Origin: a virus
IMG/VR virus record: IMGVR_UViG_3300040801_004501
Span: 1-21,624 of that record
DNA length: 21,624 bases
Strand: one strand, 5' to 3'
Shown here: in pieces, positions 13,822 through 20,462 of the stretch
Layout of the letters: each line of letters starts with the position of its first letter
How positions within the stretch are numbered: position 1 is the stretch's first letter
Notes under the pieces: generated by a model
Told to the model about the DNA's origin: nothing
The model's database searches: none
Seen by the model: only the letters and a program-made list of their open reading frames with translations
Program-made: the position numbers and the translations under genes

Positions 13822-13982
13822 ACCGTCTTAATATCATTGAAAATGCGCTGATGTTGGCCCTTGATGAACTGCAAACCATGAAAACCAGCGCCCCGAAATC
13901 AAAACAAAAGTTTGACCTGGTAAAACAAAAGTATAAAACGCTCTTAACCCTAAAACCCCATAATCATGAATTTAGAAATTAA
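13818..13982 (+). CDS. Small helical early protein
   Basis: A 54-residue ORF coupled to its predecessor through an ATGA overlap. It encodes MNRLNIIENALMLALDELQT and a basic segment (KTSAPKSKQKFDLVKQKYKT), probably two helices. Its end overlaps the next ORF (13966) by 17 bases. No family is recognised. Confidence 0.5.
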   Translation: MNRLNIIENALMLALDELQTMKTSAPKSKQKFDLVKQKYKTLLTLKPHNHEFRN

Positions 13983-14214
13983 GTTTTACGATGAAATTTA
14001 CCACGTCACCGGTAAATTTCACCCTGCCTCAAAGGGCGTGTATTACTCCCAAGACGGAGACGGCACGCCCGACGAATCCGCAGATTTTGATTTTCATCAA
14101 ATTCTCATTGATGAGCTTGATGATGATGAAAATCCTACTATGTCGGATTGTACTCTACAGATGTCTTCTGATCCCGAGTTTTTTGAAAAGGTCATTGAAT
14201 ATTGTAATCATTAA
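13966..14214 (+). CDS. Acidic early protein
   Basis: The 82-residue product (LEIKFYDEIYHVTGKFHPAS ... DFDFHQILIDELDDDENPTM) is strongly acidic with an alternating strand pattern. The form (I.F.. .Y.V.G.. P) resembles small conserved early proteins of Bacteroidetes phages, without known function. A longer frame from 13991 in another phase continues into the next gene, but its first part is a shadow. Confidence 0.55.
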   Translation: MNLEIKFYDEIYHVTGKFHPASKGVYYSQDGDGTPDESADFDFHQILIDELDDDENPTMSDCTLQMSSDPEFFEKVIEYCNH

Positions 14215-14227
14215 AACCCCTATAATT

Positions 14228-14719
14228 ATGGAAAAAACGCACTGGAAAAAATGGACAAACCCGGACTACATCGGAACTTATATTTTAAGTCCCGGTGAAG
14301 AAAAAACTGTTAAAATTAAAAAAGTTATCAGGGAAATGGTCACCGGCATGAACGGTAAGAAGGAAGAATGCACCGTCGCACACCTGGAGAATGAGAAACC
14401 GTTCATACTTAACCGCACAAACTGCAAGATCATTGCTAAACTCTACAACAGTCCCTATATAGAAGACTGGCCCGGCAAACTTATTACAATCTATGCCGCA
14501 AAAGTCAACGCATTTGGTGAAGAAGTAGATGGTCTTCGTATCAGACAAAATCTTCCAACGCCTTTCAAACTTCCCGATTTGACCCCTACCCACCCAAAAT
14601 GGGGTGATGTTGCAACTGCTATCCAAAATGGTTTCACAATTGAGCAAGTGAAAACAAAATATGCGGTCAGTCCTGATAATGAAAAACTACTATTGGAATA
14701 CTTAAACGACAAACCCTAA
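14228..14719 (+). CDS. Conserved Bacteroidetes-phage early protein, replication/recombination context
   Basis: The ATG at 14228 gives 163 residues; an earlier in-frame ATG at 13991 lies inside another gene. The sequence MEKTHWKKWTNPDYIGTYIL ... REMVTGMNGKKEECTVAHLE ... NRTNCKIIAKLYNSPYIEDW matches a widespread Bacteroidota prophage family next to nuclease and annealing genes. It looks like a beta-rich core (about 1-120) plus a C-terminal helical tail (WGDVATAIQNGFTIEQVKTK). Function is not established; a DNA-binding role beside the exonuclease at 15186 is inferred. No classical RecT/Beta annealing protein is otherwise seen. Confidence 0.65.
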   Translation: MEKTHWKKWTNPDYIGTYILSPGEEKTVKIKKVIREMVTGMNGKKEECTVAHLENEKPFILNRTNCKIIAKLYNSPYIEDWPGKLITIYAAKVNAFGEEVDGLRIRQNLPTPFKLPDLTPTHPKWGDVATAIQNGFTIEQVKTKYAVSPDNEKLLLEYLNDKP

Positions 14720-14724
14720 ATAAT

Positions 14725-14937
14725 ATGATAAACTTTGATTTATCCTGGGACTTAAATGAGTTCAGGAAATATCAACCTCAATCCTTTGATGTTGATGGTA
14801 AATGTTATCCTGGAACGCCCGTTTCAGCTAATCTTGCTGAAACGATGCTGAGCCTGATCAACAGGCTCGAATCAGAAGTATTAAGTCTTGAATCAAAAAT
14901 TGATCTTCTTGAAGAATTCATCAACTGGAGGTCTTAA
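14725..14937 (+). CDS. Small coiled-coil early protein
   Basis: A 70-residue ORF starting 5 bases after the preceding stop. Its C-terminal half (MLSLINRLESEVLSLESKID) is a coiled coil; the N-terminal half has aromatic strands (INFDLSWDLNEFRKYQPQSF). Its stop abuts the next ATG. No family is recognised. Confidence 0.5.
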   Translation: MINFDLSWDLNEFRKYQPQSFDVDGKCYPGTPVSANLAETMLSLINRLESEVLSLESKIDLLEEFINWRS

Positions 14938-15189
14938 ATGACAAGCATTAATCAATTTACATGTATAAACATCCGGGAACTGCCTGCTTGGATGCTTACA
15001 TTTCGCTCCCTGGGCATCACCGATCCAGAAACAATACTTAAGGAATTAACCCTCATTGATGATCTGCTTACAATATCTAAAAGTTACGTTTTGTTAAATC
15101 GCAAGCGTGGTTTAAAAGTTATGTTGGAGGCCCGCATTGGTAAAGAACTTGGCCATAAAACCCCTAACCTTAACACCCGCCCAAAATGA
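14938..15189 (+). CDS. Small helical early protein before nuclease
   Basis: An 83-residue ORF begins directly after the preceding stop and overlaps the exonuclease ATG by 4 bases. The sequence (FRSLGITDPETILKELTLID ... KRGLKVMLEARIGKELG) is helical and basic toward the end. The tight coupling suggests that it works with, or is made in proportion to, the nuclease. No family is recognised. Confidence 0.5.
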   Translation: MTSINQFTCINIRELPAWMLTFRSLGITDPETILKELTLIDDLLTISKSYVLLNRKRGLKVMLEARIGKELGHKTPNLNTRPK

Positions 15190-15884
15190 AAAACACCGCT
15201 AACATCCCTGTCTTTCGTATCAAAGCCCACAAAGCCCGTGATATTATGACTGATGATAAATCCAGGAAAGGACCTGGTAAAACCGTTATTTCATACCTGG
15301 AATCCTGGACAAAAGAACATCTTTACCAGCGAAGAAAGGCGTTTTACAGTAAATATACAGACAAAGGTTTATTCGTAGAAGGCGAAGCAATCCAATACCT
15401 AAGCGAACATTTAAACCTGGGCATGCTCTTCAAAAATGAAAAACGCTTTGAAAATGAATTCATGTTGGGAATCCCGGATATCATTCTAACTCATTTCATT
15501 ATTGAAGTCAAATCTTCATGGGACCCTTTTACATTTCCTTTATTCTCATCTGAACCCGACCCTCAAAACTTCTGGCAATGTCAGGTTTACATGCACTTAA
15601 CAGGTAAACCTCTGTGCAAACTCGTACACGTACTCGTTGACACTCCCGACCACCTCATTGACAGGGAGCTCCAATACATTGCAAACGACCTTAATCAGGT
15701 TGAACTGGAACCAGAACAGGTTGCTGAGTTTCGAGCTTCAATGAAATACAATCACTTGCCCCCGGAACTTCGATTAAAGGTGTTCAATATTCCTTACAAC
15801 CCGGATGCTATTAAGGCAATTCAACACCGTGTTGAGCAGTGCCGCCTGATCATTTCTAACTATTTATCTTCATATTATGTCTAA
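15186..15884 (+). CDS. PD-(D/E)XK exonuclease, YqaJ/lambda-exo-like
   Basis: The 232-residue protein shows the restriction-endonuclease-fold motifs in order: GLFVEGEAIQYL (Glu65/Glu67), GIPDII with D98, IIEVKS with E107-x-K109, and FWQCQVYMHLTG (Gln131, Gln133, Tyr135). This is the set of YqaJ/RecB-type phage exonucleases, which resect double-stranded ends to make 3' tails for annealing and replication. It overlaps both neighbours (4 and 8 bases), typical of an early operon. No paired annealing protein is recognised, so the small proteins at 14228-15189 are candidates. Confidence 0.75.
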   Translation: MKNTANIPVFRIKAHKARDIMTDDKSRKGPGKTVISYLESWTKEHLYQRRKAFYSKYTDKGLFVEGEAIQYLSEHLNLGMLFKNEKRFENEFMLGIPDIILTHFIIEVKSSWDPFTFPLFSSEPDPQNFWQCQVYMHLTGKPLCKLVHVLVDTPDHLIDRELQYIANDLNQVELEPEQVAEFRASMKYNHLPPELRLKVFNIPYNPDAIKAIQHRVEQCRLIISNYLSSYYV

Positions 15885-16671
15885 AGACCCGGCATTTTTA
15901 TTCTACCCTAACGACTGGCTTGGTGGTACAATGCTTTTTTCTCGTCTCCATAAGGGCGCTTATATGGATGTCCTTATGGCACAGTTTAATCACGGCCATA
16001 TGGCGCTGCAAGATATTGAAATTTTGCTCGGTGTTGACTTTAATAATGTCTGGCCGAAACTGAAAACTAAATTTTGTCAAGACGAAAACGGCTTGTATTT
16101 TAACCCCCGCCTCGAGCTGGAGATCAACAAACGCAAGGGTTACGTCGTTTCGCGCCGGCAAAATTTAAATTCAAATTCTTCTAAAAATTATAAAAAAAGT
16201 AAAACTCATATGGCGCCCCATATGAATAGCCATATGGAAAATGAAAATGAAAATAGAAATGAAAATAGAAATAAAGATGAAATAAGAAAGGGGGGTGTGG
16301 GGGGAAAACATAATTTGGCCCTAACTGTAGTTGATAAATTTCGTCAGGCTTATTTCGAATCAAGAAACCAACAGTACTTAACACCGCTTATTGAAAAAGA
16401 AATTTCAGCTGCAGATAAATTAATCCAGCTTCATCTTGATGCGAACCCAAATAACAATAACGATGAAATACTTGAAGCCCTTTATCAATATTTCCTTAAA
16501 GCTTGCCTCATCAAAAACCAATGGCTCTATGATAATATGAGCCTCCCCATTCTTGTTGGAAAATTCAACGAAATCAATCAAACACTTAGAAGCAATGTCA
16601 ATAACAGAAAACTTTCAACTTCAGAAAAACTCACAACCGCAGAGCGTATCATTACTGCACTCTATGATTAA
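15877..16671 (+). CDS. DUF1376-like replication initiation protein
   Basis: The 264-residue product opens with KDPAFLFYPNDWLGGTMLFS and GAYMDVLMAQFNHGHM, the DUF1376 (YdaU-type) winged-helix beginning of phage replication proteins. A low-complexity linker follows (ENENENRNENRNKDE). A C-terminal helical part (about 145-264) is comparable to helicase-loader or DnaD-like tails. Such proteins bind the origin and recruit host helicase. The linker DNA holds three CATATG words and two G6 runs, so it may be a variable region. The gene overlaps its downstream neighbour by 8 bases. Confidence 0.7.
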   Translation: MSKDPAFLFYPNDWLGGTMLFSRLHKGAYMDVLMAQFNHGHMALQDIEILLGVDFNNVWPKLKTKFCQDENGLYFNPRLELEINKRKGYVVSRRQNLNSNSSKNYKKSKTHMAPHMNSHMENENENRNENRNKDEIRKGGVGGKHNLALTVVDKFRQAYFESRNQQYLTPLIEKEISAADKLIQLHLDANPNNNNDEILEALYQYFLKACLIKNQWLYDNMSLPILVGKFNEINQTLRSNVNNRKLSTSEKLTTAERIITALYD

Positions 16672-17338
16672 AAGAAACATTGTAGACCTCATCAAGTACG
16701 AAAGGAATATGACTGTTCAAATCGCAGCCAATTCTTTACTGATTAAAAACCTCATCAAAATGTCTGGTGAGGAAAATGTTCTCAAAGCTATTTCGAACCT
16801 GATCATTGTTACTTCTGAATACTTTAACACTTTTACGCCCATCAACGAAGTGCAGGCTATTCAAATTGCGAGTCTGTTTATTGACCAATACAGCCTCGAA
16901 ACCTATGAGGACTTGGTATTGTGTTTCAAATATGCTAAACTCAACCGGTATGGCAATGTCACCCGTTTTGACGGCCAGGTTATTTTTTCCTGGTTTCATC
17001 AATATCTCAATGAAAAGTATGAATACATTGAAAATCAACACAAACAACATAAATATGATATTATTGATATGAACACCAAAACACTGCAACTTGCAAGCAG
17101 TCATTTATTAAATAACATTAACGAAAGAATTGTTGAACGCAATGAAACCAAACCCGTTTCACTCAATGAAAACAAGCACTGGCAAAAGTTCCTCGAAGTA
17201 GTTGCACATGCCGAACCTGAGCAACTTCAGGAACTACTGGATGACTATACCCGCCACCTGAACGCCGGAAACAAAACCGTAACACCCTACATCGAAGCAA
17301 TTAAATCAGCAATGTCCTCACCCCCCTTAAAGTACTAA
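16664..17338 (+). CDS. Replication-associated protein (helicase-loader-like position)
   Basis: The ATG at 16664 gives 224 residues; earlier in-frame starts lie within the replication gene. The sequence (NSLLIKNLIKMSGEENVLKA ... EVQAIQIASLFIDQYSLETY ... FKYAKLNRYGNVTRFDGQVI) matches a Bacteroidota phage family found beside replication initiators (DUF6633-like). It is all-helical with the conserved Y-G-x-V-x-R-x-D-G-x-x-I-x-x-W core at about residues 88-105. No ATPase motif is present. A role as loader adaptor is inferred from position. Confidence 0.55.
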   Translation: MIKRNIVDLIKYERNMTVQIAANSLLIKNLIKMSGEENVLKAISNLIIVTSEYFNTFTPINEVQAIQIASLFIDQYSLETYEDLVLCFKYAKLNRYGNVTRFDGQVIFSWFHQYLNEKYEYIENQHKQHKYDIIDMNTKTLQLASSHLLNNINERIVERNETKPVSLNENKHWQKFLEVVAHAEPEQLQELLDDYTRHLNAGNKTVTPYIEAIKSAMSSPPLKY

Positions 17339-17342
17339 ACAA

Positions 17343-17534
17343 ATGAATACAACAAATGAAGATTATCAACCTTTCGGAGATGATTGGAAAGCTGATATGA
17401 TGAAGTTGACTAAACAACAATTAATTGAACTGCTGAAAAATACATGGAGCCAATGCCAGCACCCATGGCACAGCGTTGTCGGAGATGGTGAAACCCAACC
17501 CGCCAGATGTTTAAAGTGTAACAAAATATTGTAA
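17343..17534 (+). CDS. Small putative zinc-ribbon protein
   Basis: The 63-residue product has a helical N-terminus (KADMMKLTKQQLIELLKNTW) and a C-terminal half with C-x2-P-W-H ... C-L-K-C-N, a probable metal site. It starts 4 bases after the preceding stop. A small DNA- or protein-binding accessory in the replication operon is likely; no family is named. Confidence 0.5.
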   Translation: MNTTNEDYQPFGDDWKADMMKLTKQQLIELLKNTWSQCQHPWHSVVGDGETQPARCLKCNKIL

Positions 17535-17584
17535 CGGGCTGGCGGTATGCGTTCGTTTTTATTTACGGATTAAAATAACGAATT

Positions 17585-17716
17585 ATGATTACTAAAGAAT
17601 TTTTAAAAGCAGAACTTGATAAATTAGATAGAAATACTTTCGGCAGTGTCTGTTTAATTGGCTATAACAAGGTTGTATATTCACACAACACCATTTTTTA
17701 TGAATCAGCAATTTAA
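17585..17716 (+). CDS. Tiny early protein
   Basis: A 43-codon ORF (MITKEFLKAELDKLDRNTFG SVCLIGYNK...) starts 50 bases after the preceding stop and overlaps the VRR-NUC start at 17700 by 17 bases. The overlap layout matches other pairs in this operon and supports coding. No family is recognised. Confidence 0.45.
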   Translation: MITKEFLKAELDKLDRNTFGSVCLIGYNKVVYSHNTIFYESAI

Positions 17717-18206
17717 ACCTTTAATCAAACTGAAATCTGAGCATCTGGCTTTAAAACATCCATCGGTGCCTAAACATGCCCTACCCAAACCAAAATATAA
17801 ATCTAAAAATGCCAACTCATTAACCCGTGCTATCATTGACTACCTTAACCTATCCGGACACCAGGCGGAAAGAATTTCATCATCCGGAAGATGGATTGAA
17901 ATAAAAAACTCTGAAGGTCATAAAATAGGTCAGGGTCAGTGGATTCCGGGTACTGGCACCAAAGGAACCGCTGATATTTCAGCAACCATATTTGGAAAAT
18001 CTGTTAAAATCGAAGTCAAAATTGGAAAAGATAAACAGTCTGATCACCAAATCCGGTACCAGGAACAAATCCTCAAAGCTGGCGGGTTCTACTGGATTGC
18101 AAAAGATTTTGACCACTTCCTGGAACAATACACCCTCTTTTCTAATTCTCACCGGCCAGATGGGGGGGGCTGCGTCAGCGCTCCAACCCTCAACCCTTCC
18201 CTATAG
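17700..18206 (+). CDS. VRR-NUC family nuclease
   Basis: The ATG at 17700 gives 168 residues (a TTG at 17658 is also in frame but less likely). Residues 40-145 show the VRR-NUC fold: LTRAIIDYLNLSGHQAERIS, GTADISATIFGKSVKIEVKI with D92 and E105-x-K107, and DHQIRYQEQILKAGGFYWIA with Gln117 and Gln121. Family members are PD-(D/E)XK nucleases linked to phage helicases or Holliday-junction processing; no helicase gene is visible here. After the domain, the frame runs through a G8 tract (18162-18169) into a Pro/Ser tail that looks unrelated; one G fewer would open a different longer tail. It is the last early gene, convergent with the terminase. Confidence 0.75.
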   Translation: MNQQFKPLIKLKSEHLALKHPSVPKHALPKPKYKSKNANSLTRAIIDYLNLSGHQAERISSSGRWIEIKNSEGHKIGQGQWIPGTGTKGTADISATIFGKSVKIEVKIGKDKQSDHQIRYQEQILKAGGFYWIAKDFDHFLEQYTLFSNSHRPDGGGCVSAPTLNPSL

Positions 18207-18274
18207 CGCTGTACTGCGTTCTGTCTTGCCTTATACCAACACAGCAAGGCCTCCCTTATAAGGCAATCCAGCGC
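18206..18274. other. Nested hairpin after the VRR-NUC stop
   Basis: Outer arms GCGCTG/CAGCGC and inner perfect arms TTGCCTTATA/TATAAGGCAA are separated by unpaired segments; the inner loop is 21 bases. It begins on the last base of the VRR-NUC stop codon. No T-run follows. Confidence 0.6.
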
Positions 18275-18331
18275 AGCCCCTTGCTCTTAGCTGCCTGTCT
18301 TTCATTTCGATTCATAGTACTTGCTTCGCCA

Positions 18332-18374
18332 CCGCCGGCATACCATCCCTCAATGCCTCCTCTTATGCCGCCGG
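18332..18374. other. Hairpin
   Basis: CCGCCGGCATA pairs with TATGCCGCCGG at 10 of 11 positions around 21 bases. Confidence 0.55.
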
Positions 18375-18379
18375 ACTTC

Positions 18380-18418
18380 AGCTCTTCGATAGGGTTTTAC
18401 CCGGTGCTGGTAAGAGCT
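18380..18418. other. Hairpin with inner stem
   Basis: AGCTCTT and AAGAGCT pair perfectly and enclose an inner GGGT/ACCC stem. It is only 5 bases from the previous hairpin. Confidence 0.55.
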
Positions 18419-18671
18419 AAAAATATTCCCCACAAAGGCTTTAACACGTCCACATATTTTCAGCACTTCCTCAGCACCCCACAAAAGGCGCATCCCATCG
18501 CACTGTAATCCGATCCCGGCCAACACACAACGCCGCCGCCCAAAATAGCCATTACACAAGCCTACCCAAATTTTGGCCAGCAGTCGTTTACCTACCCTAA
18601 GGTCCGGTATTACCCCACCCGCACTTGCCCCTTTTTTTTCCCGACCCGCCCCGATCCGCCACATTTTTACT

Positions 18672-19859
18672 TTATTCAAACATCCTGATCGCTGATACCC
18701 TCATCTTGCGCTTCTGCATAAATTCAAGCGAAGTGATGACGTAACCCAATGCATCTATTGCATGATTATACCTGTCAATCGGTTCATTCAACTCCCGACC
18801 ATCTGCAGTGGTCCTCCATTTGTAATTCCGCAACTCCCTGATCAGGTTCACCGAACTCTTTGTGACATTCATTTTATACCGCTTCAGGATATCAATCCTC
18901 GTCTTGATGATTCCTGCAGGCTTATAGGCCGGTTCTATATTGAATCCCAACTTCTTAAGCTCATAAATCAATTCCGGTTTCCTGTCGCTTATGATTCTGT
19001 CTTTATCTGTTATCCCTAACTCATTCATCCATCTGGCTAACTCGGTTGCTATCAAACCCCGACTGTAAATTAACTCATCAATCCAAAGCTGATCATCAAA
19101 TTTTACTACCTTGATCAATGCCGTCGGATCAGTCTGAAATCCATAGTCCATTCCATAACTTACCCATCTGCAATCTTGATCATTTGGCATCCTGTCTACT
19201 TGCTCCCAATTGCTAAATATAACTCCCTTGATTTGTCCTGGTATTCCTAAACCGTATATTTTCCAGTACTCTTCATCCATTTCTTTTAACAGTTCGATCT
19301 CTTTTACCATCGATTCTGGCAACCAGGGATTATCTTTGTACGTCGAATGGATAAAAGTACAATCATCCCTTGGCAATACTTTTTCATATATCCAGTGGTC
19401 AGGCGGTATAGAAGGGTTGTAATCCAAAAATATCTGCTTTTCTGTCCTGATGGCTAACTGTACCCAATCTTCTAAACTCAATTCATTCGCTTCATTCAGA
19501 AATAAATAATGCCGCTTCGCACCTCGTTTCTTTTGTGGCTGATCTAAACTGATAAATTCAAAGATATTGCCGTTTAACTCATATATATTTTCTGTCTTGT
19601 TGTGGCACTTCTCATCATACATGCCATGCTGACTTAATATCTCTATGAAGTCCCGCATTGCTGTCATTCTTAATGATGGAAATGTTTTCCTGACTATTGT
19701 AAATATCTGGTCTTTTTCTTGTACTGACTTGACAAATATCAGCAATTGCAATATCGAATAGGTTTTACCCGACCTGCTCGATCCTTGATTAACTACTATC
19801 TTTGTTTGTGCTTTGCTGTTTTTTTCAAACACGCAACTTGCCTGTAATGCCTTGATCAT
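18672..19859 (-). CDS. terL: Terminase large subunit
   Basis: The 395-residue protein has the ATPase and nuclease parts of PBSX/Terminase_3 type packaging motors. The Walker A is GSSRSGKT (26-33), the Walker B-like strand is HYLFLNEAN (117-125, with Asn before Glu), and FLDYNPS is at 144-150. The nuclease shows YGMDYG with D238, SDRK with D292 and AIDALGY with D369. It cuts concatemeric DNA and pumps it through the portal. The length is slightly short but complete. It overlaps the small subunit by 4 bases (ATGA). Unlike most phages, it is on the strand opposite to the capsid and portal genes. Confidence 0.92.
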   Translation of the reverse strand: MIKALQASCVFEKNSKAQTKIVVNQGSSRSGKTYSILQLLIFVKSVQEKDQIFTIVRKTFPSLRMTAMRDFIEILSQHGMYDEKCHNKTENIYELNGNIFEFISLDQPQKKRGAKRHYLFLNEANELSLEDWVQLAIRTEKQIFLDYNPSIPPDHWIYEKVLPRDDCTFIHSTYKDNPWLPESMVKEIELLKEMDEEYWKIYGLGIPGQIKGVIFSNWEQVDRMPNDQDCRWVSYGMDYGFQTDPTALIKVVKFDDQLWIDELIYSRGLIATELARWMNELGITDKDRIISDRKPELIYELKKLGFNIEPAYKPAGIIKTRIDILKRYKMNVTKSSVNLIRELRNYKWRTTADGRELNEPIDRYNHAIDALGYVITSLEFMQKRKMRVSAIRMFE

Positions 19860-20185
19860 TGCTCAATCATTTTTGGCTTTTCTCCCGGGTTGACGATCTC
19901 TATCAGTATTTTCTCAATCTTCTGCTCCATATGTTCTGACTTCATTTCGACCCGTGCAAGTTTCGGCAATGTAAATTCCAGTAAATCTATAAACATCCTG
20001 ACCCTGTCTCTGTGTGACAAGTTTCTGATTGATTCAATGAGGTCTTCCTGTATAGTTTCAAATACCATTTTCAATCTTTCCTCTTGTTCAACTGTAAATT
20101 TGTGACGGGCGCCCATAGGTTTTCCCGGATTTCCTGGCTTAAAGTGCCACGGCTTACGTTCTTTTTTCTTTGCTACGAATTCCAT
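19856..20185 (-). CDS. Terminase small subunit-like protein (GNPGKPMGARHK type)
   Basis: The 109-residue product opens with a basic segment and KPGNPGKPMGARHKF, typical of DUF5681-like proteins preceding terminases in Bacteroidetes phages. A helical region follows (EERLKMVFETIQEDLIESIR, DRVRMFIDLLEFTLPKLARV) and a charged tail. It is translationally coupled to terL. Its role as the DNA-recognition subunit is inferred from position and the Gly/Pro/Arg motif; no classical HTH is apparent. A TGTTACTTTTGT box (inverted at 20208-20219) lies 23 bases upstream of its ATG. Confidence 0.7.
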   Translation of the reverse strand: MEFVAKKKERKPWHFKPGNPGKPMGARHKFTVEQEERLKMVFETIQEDLIESIRNLSHRDRVRMFIDLLEFTLPKLARVEMKSEHMEQKIEKILIEIVNPGEKPKMIEQ

Positions 20186-20301
20186 CGTATTTTCCCTTCT
20201 TTTTTTTACAAAAGTAACATTTGTTAAACTTTTTTTTCATTTTTTGTTGTTTTTTCGATTTTCTGTTTTACTTTTGTTTCATCATTTTAATCTTTTACCC
20301 C
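20186..20301. promoter_or_regulatory. Divergent late control region (terminase / capsid)
   Basis: On the minus strand, TGTTACTTTTGT (20208-20219) is identical to the two immunity-region boxes and contains a TACTTTTG -7 element just before terS. On the + strand, TACTTTTG at 20269-20276 is preceded by TTG at 20247-20249, a 19-base spacing fitting the Bacteroidota -33/-7 layout, 25 bases before the ATG at 20302. The region is poly-T-rich on the + strand. Both late units may be shared targets of one regulator. Confidence 0.65.
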
Positions 20302-20457
20302 ATGACAACCTCTTACAAATCCAAATTACCGCGCAAAAATGTTCCAAAAGTTTCTCAACCCGCCTTTGGAATGGGCAGCACAATTGCTTCTAAACAAGCT
20401 AAAACCAAGACCGTTGTTAAATTCAAGGCCGGTGCAGAACTTGCCAGTAAAGTTTAA
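20302..20457 (+). CDS. Short basic protein with HU-tail-like end
   Basis: The ATG at 20302 gives 51 residues and is the first gene of the capsid unit, starting 25 bases after the -7 element. The C-terminal stretch KTKTVVKFKAGAELASKV resembles the closing strand and helix of HU-family proteins (VKFKxGKxLKxAV), whereas the N-terminal part (KSKLPRKNVPKVSQPAFGMG) is a basic disordered-like tail. It could be a mini nucleoid-type DNA-binding peptide or a scaffolding accessory. The resemblance is short and may be chance. It ends 5 bases before the protease start. Confidence 0.5.
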   Translation: MTTSYKSKLPRKNVPKVSQPAFGMGSTIASKQAKTKTVVKFKAGAELASKV

Positions 20458-20462
20458 CAGCC

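Larger units (their letters stand above)
18207..18671. other. Non-coding, C-rich hairpin island between convergent operons
   Basis: About 465 bases without a convincing gene; the 109-codon minus-strand frame at 18350-18679 is Gly/Arg-rich and looks compositional. It resembles the 9292-10516 island in C-richness and hairpins. Three hairpins stand close together (18206-18274, 18332-18374, 18380-18418). It separates VRR-NUC and terminase transcripts and may hold terminators, a packaging site or a folded RNA. Confidence 0.55.

Noticed and set aside
16290-16305. G-quadruplex from two G6 runs
   Set aside because: Only two runs exist, inside a coding linker; a stable intramolecular quadruplex is unlikely.
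18350-18679. 109-codon minus-strand frame overlapping the terL end
   Set aside because: Gly/Arg-rich composition follows from the C-rich top strand; no family resemblance, and hairpins cover its region.
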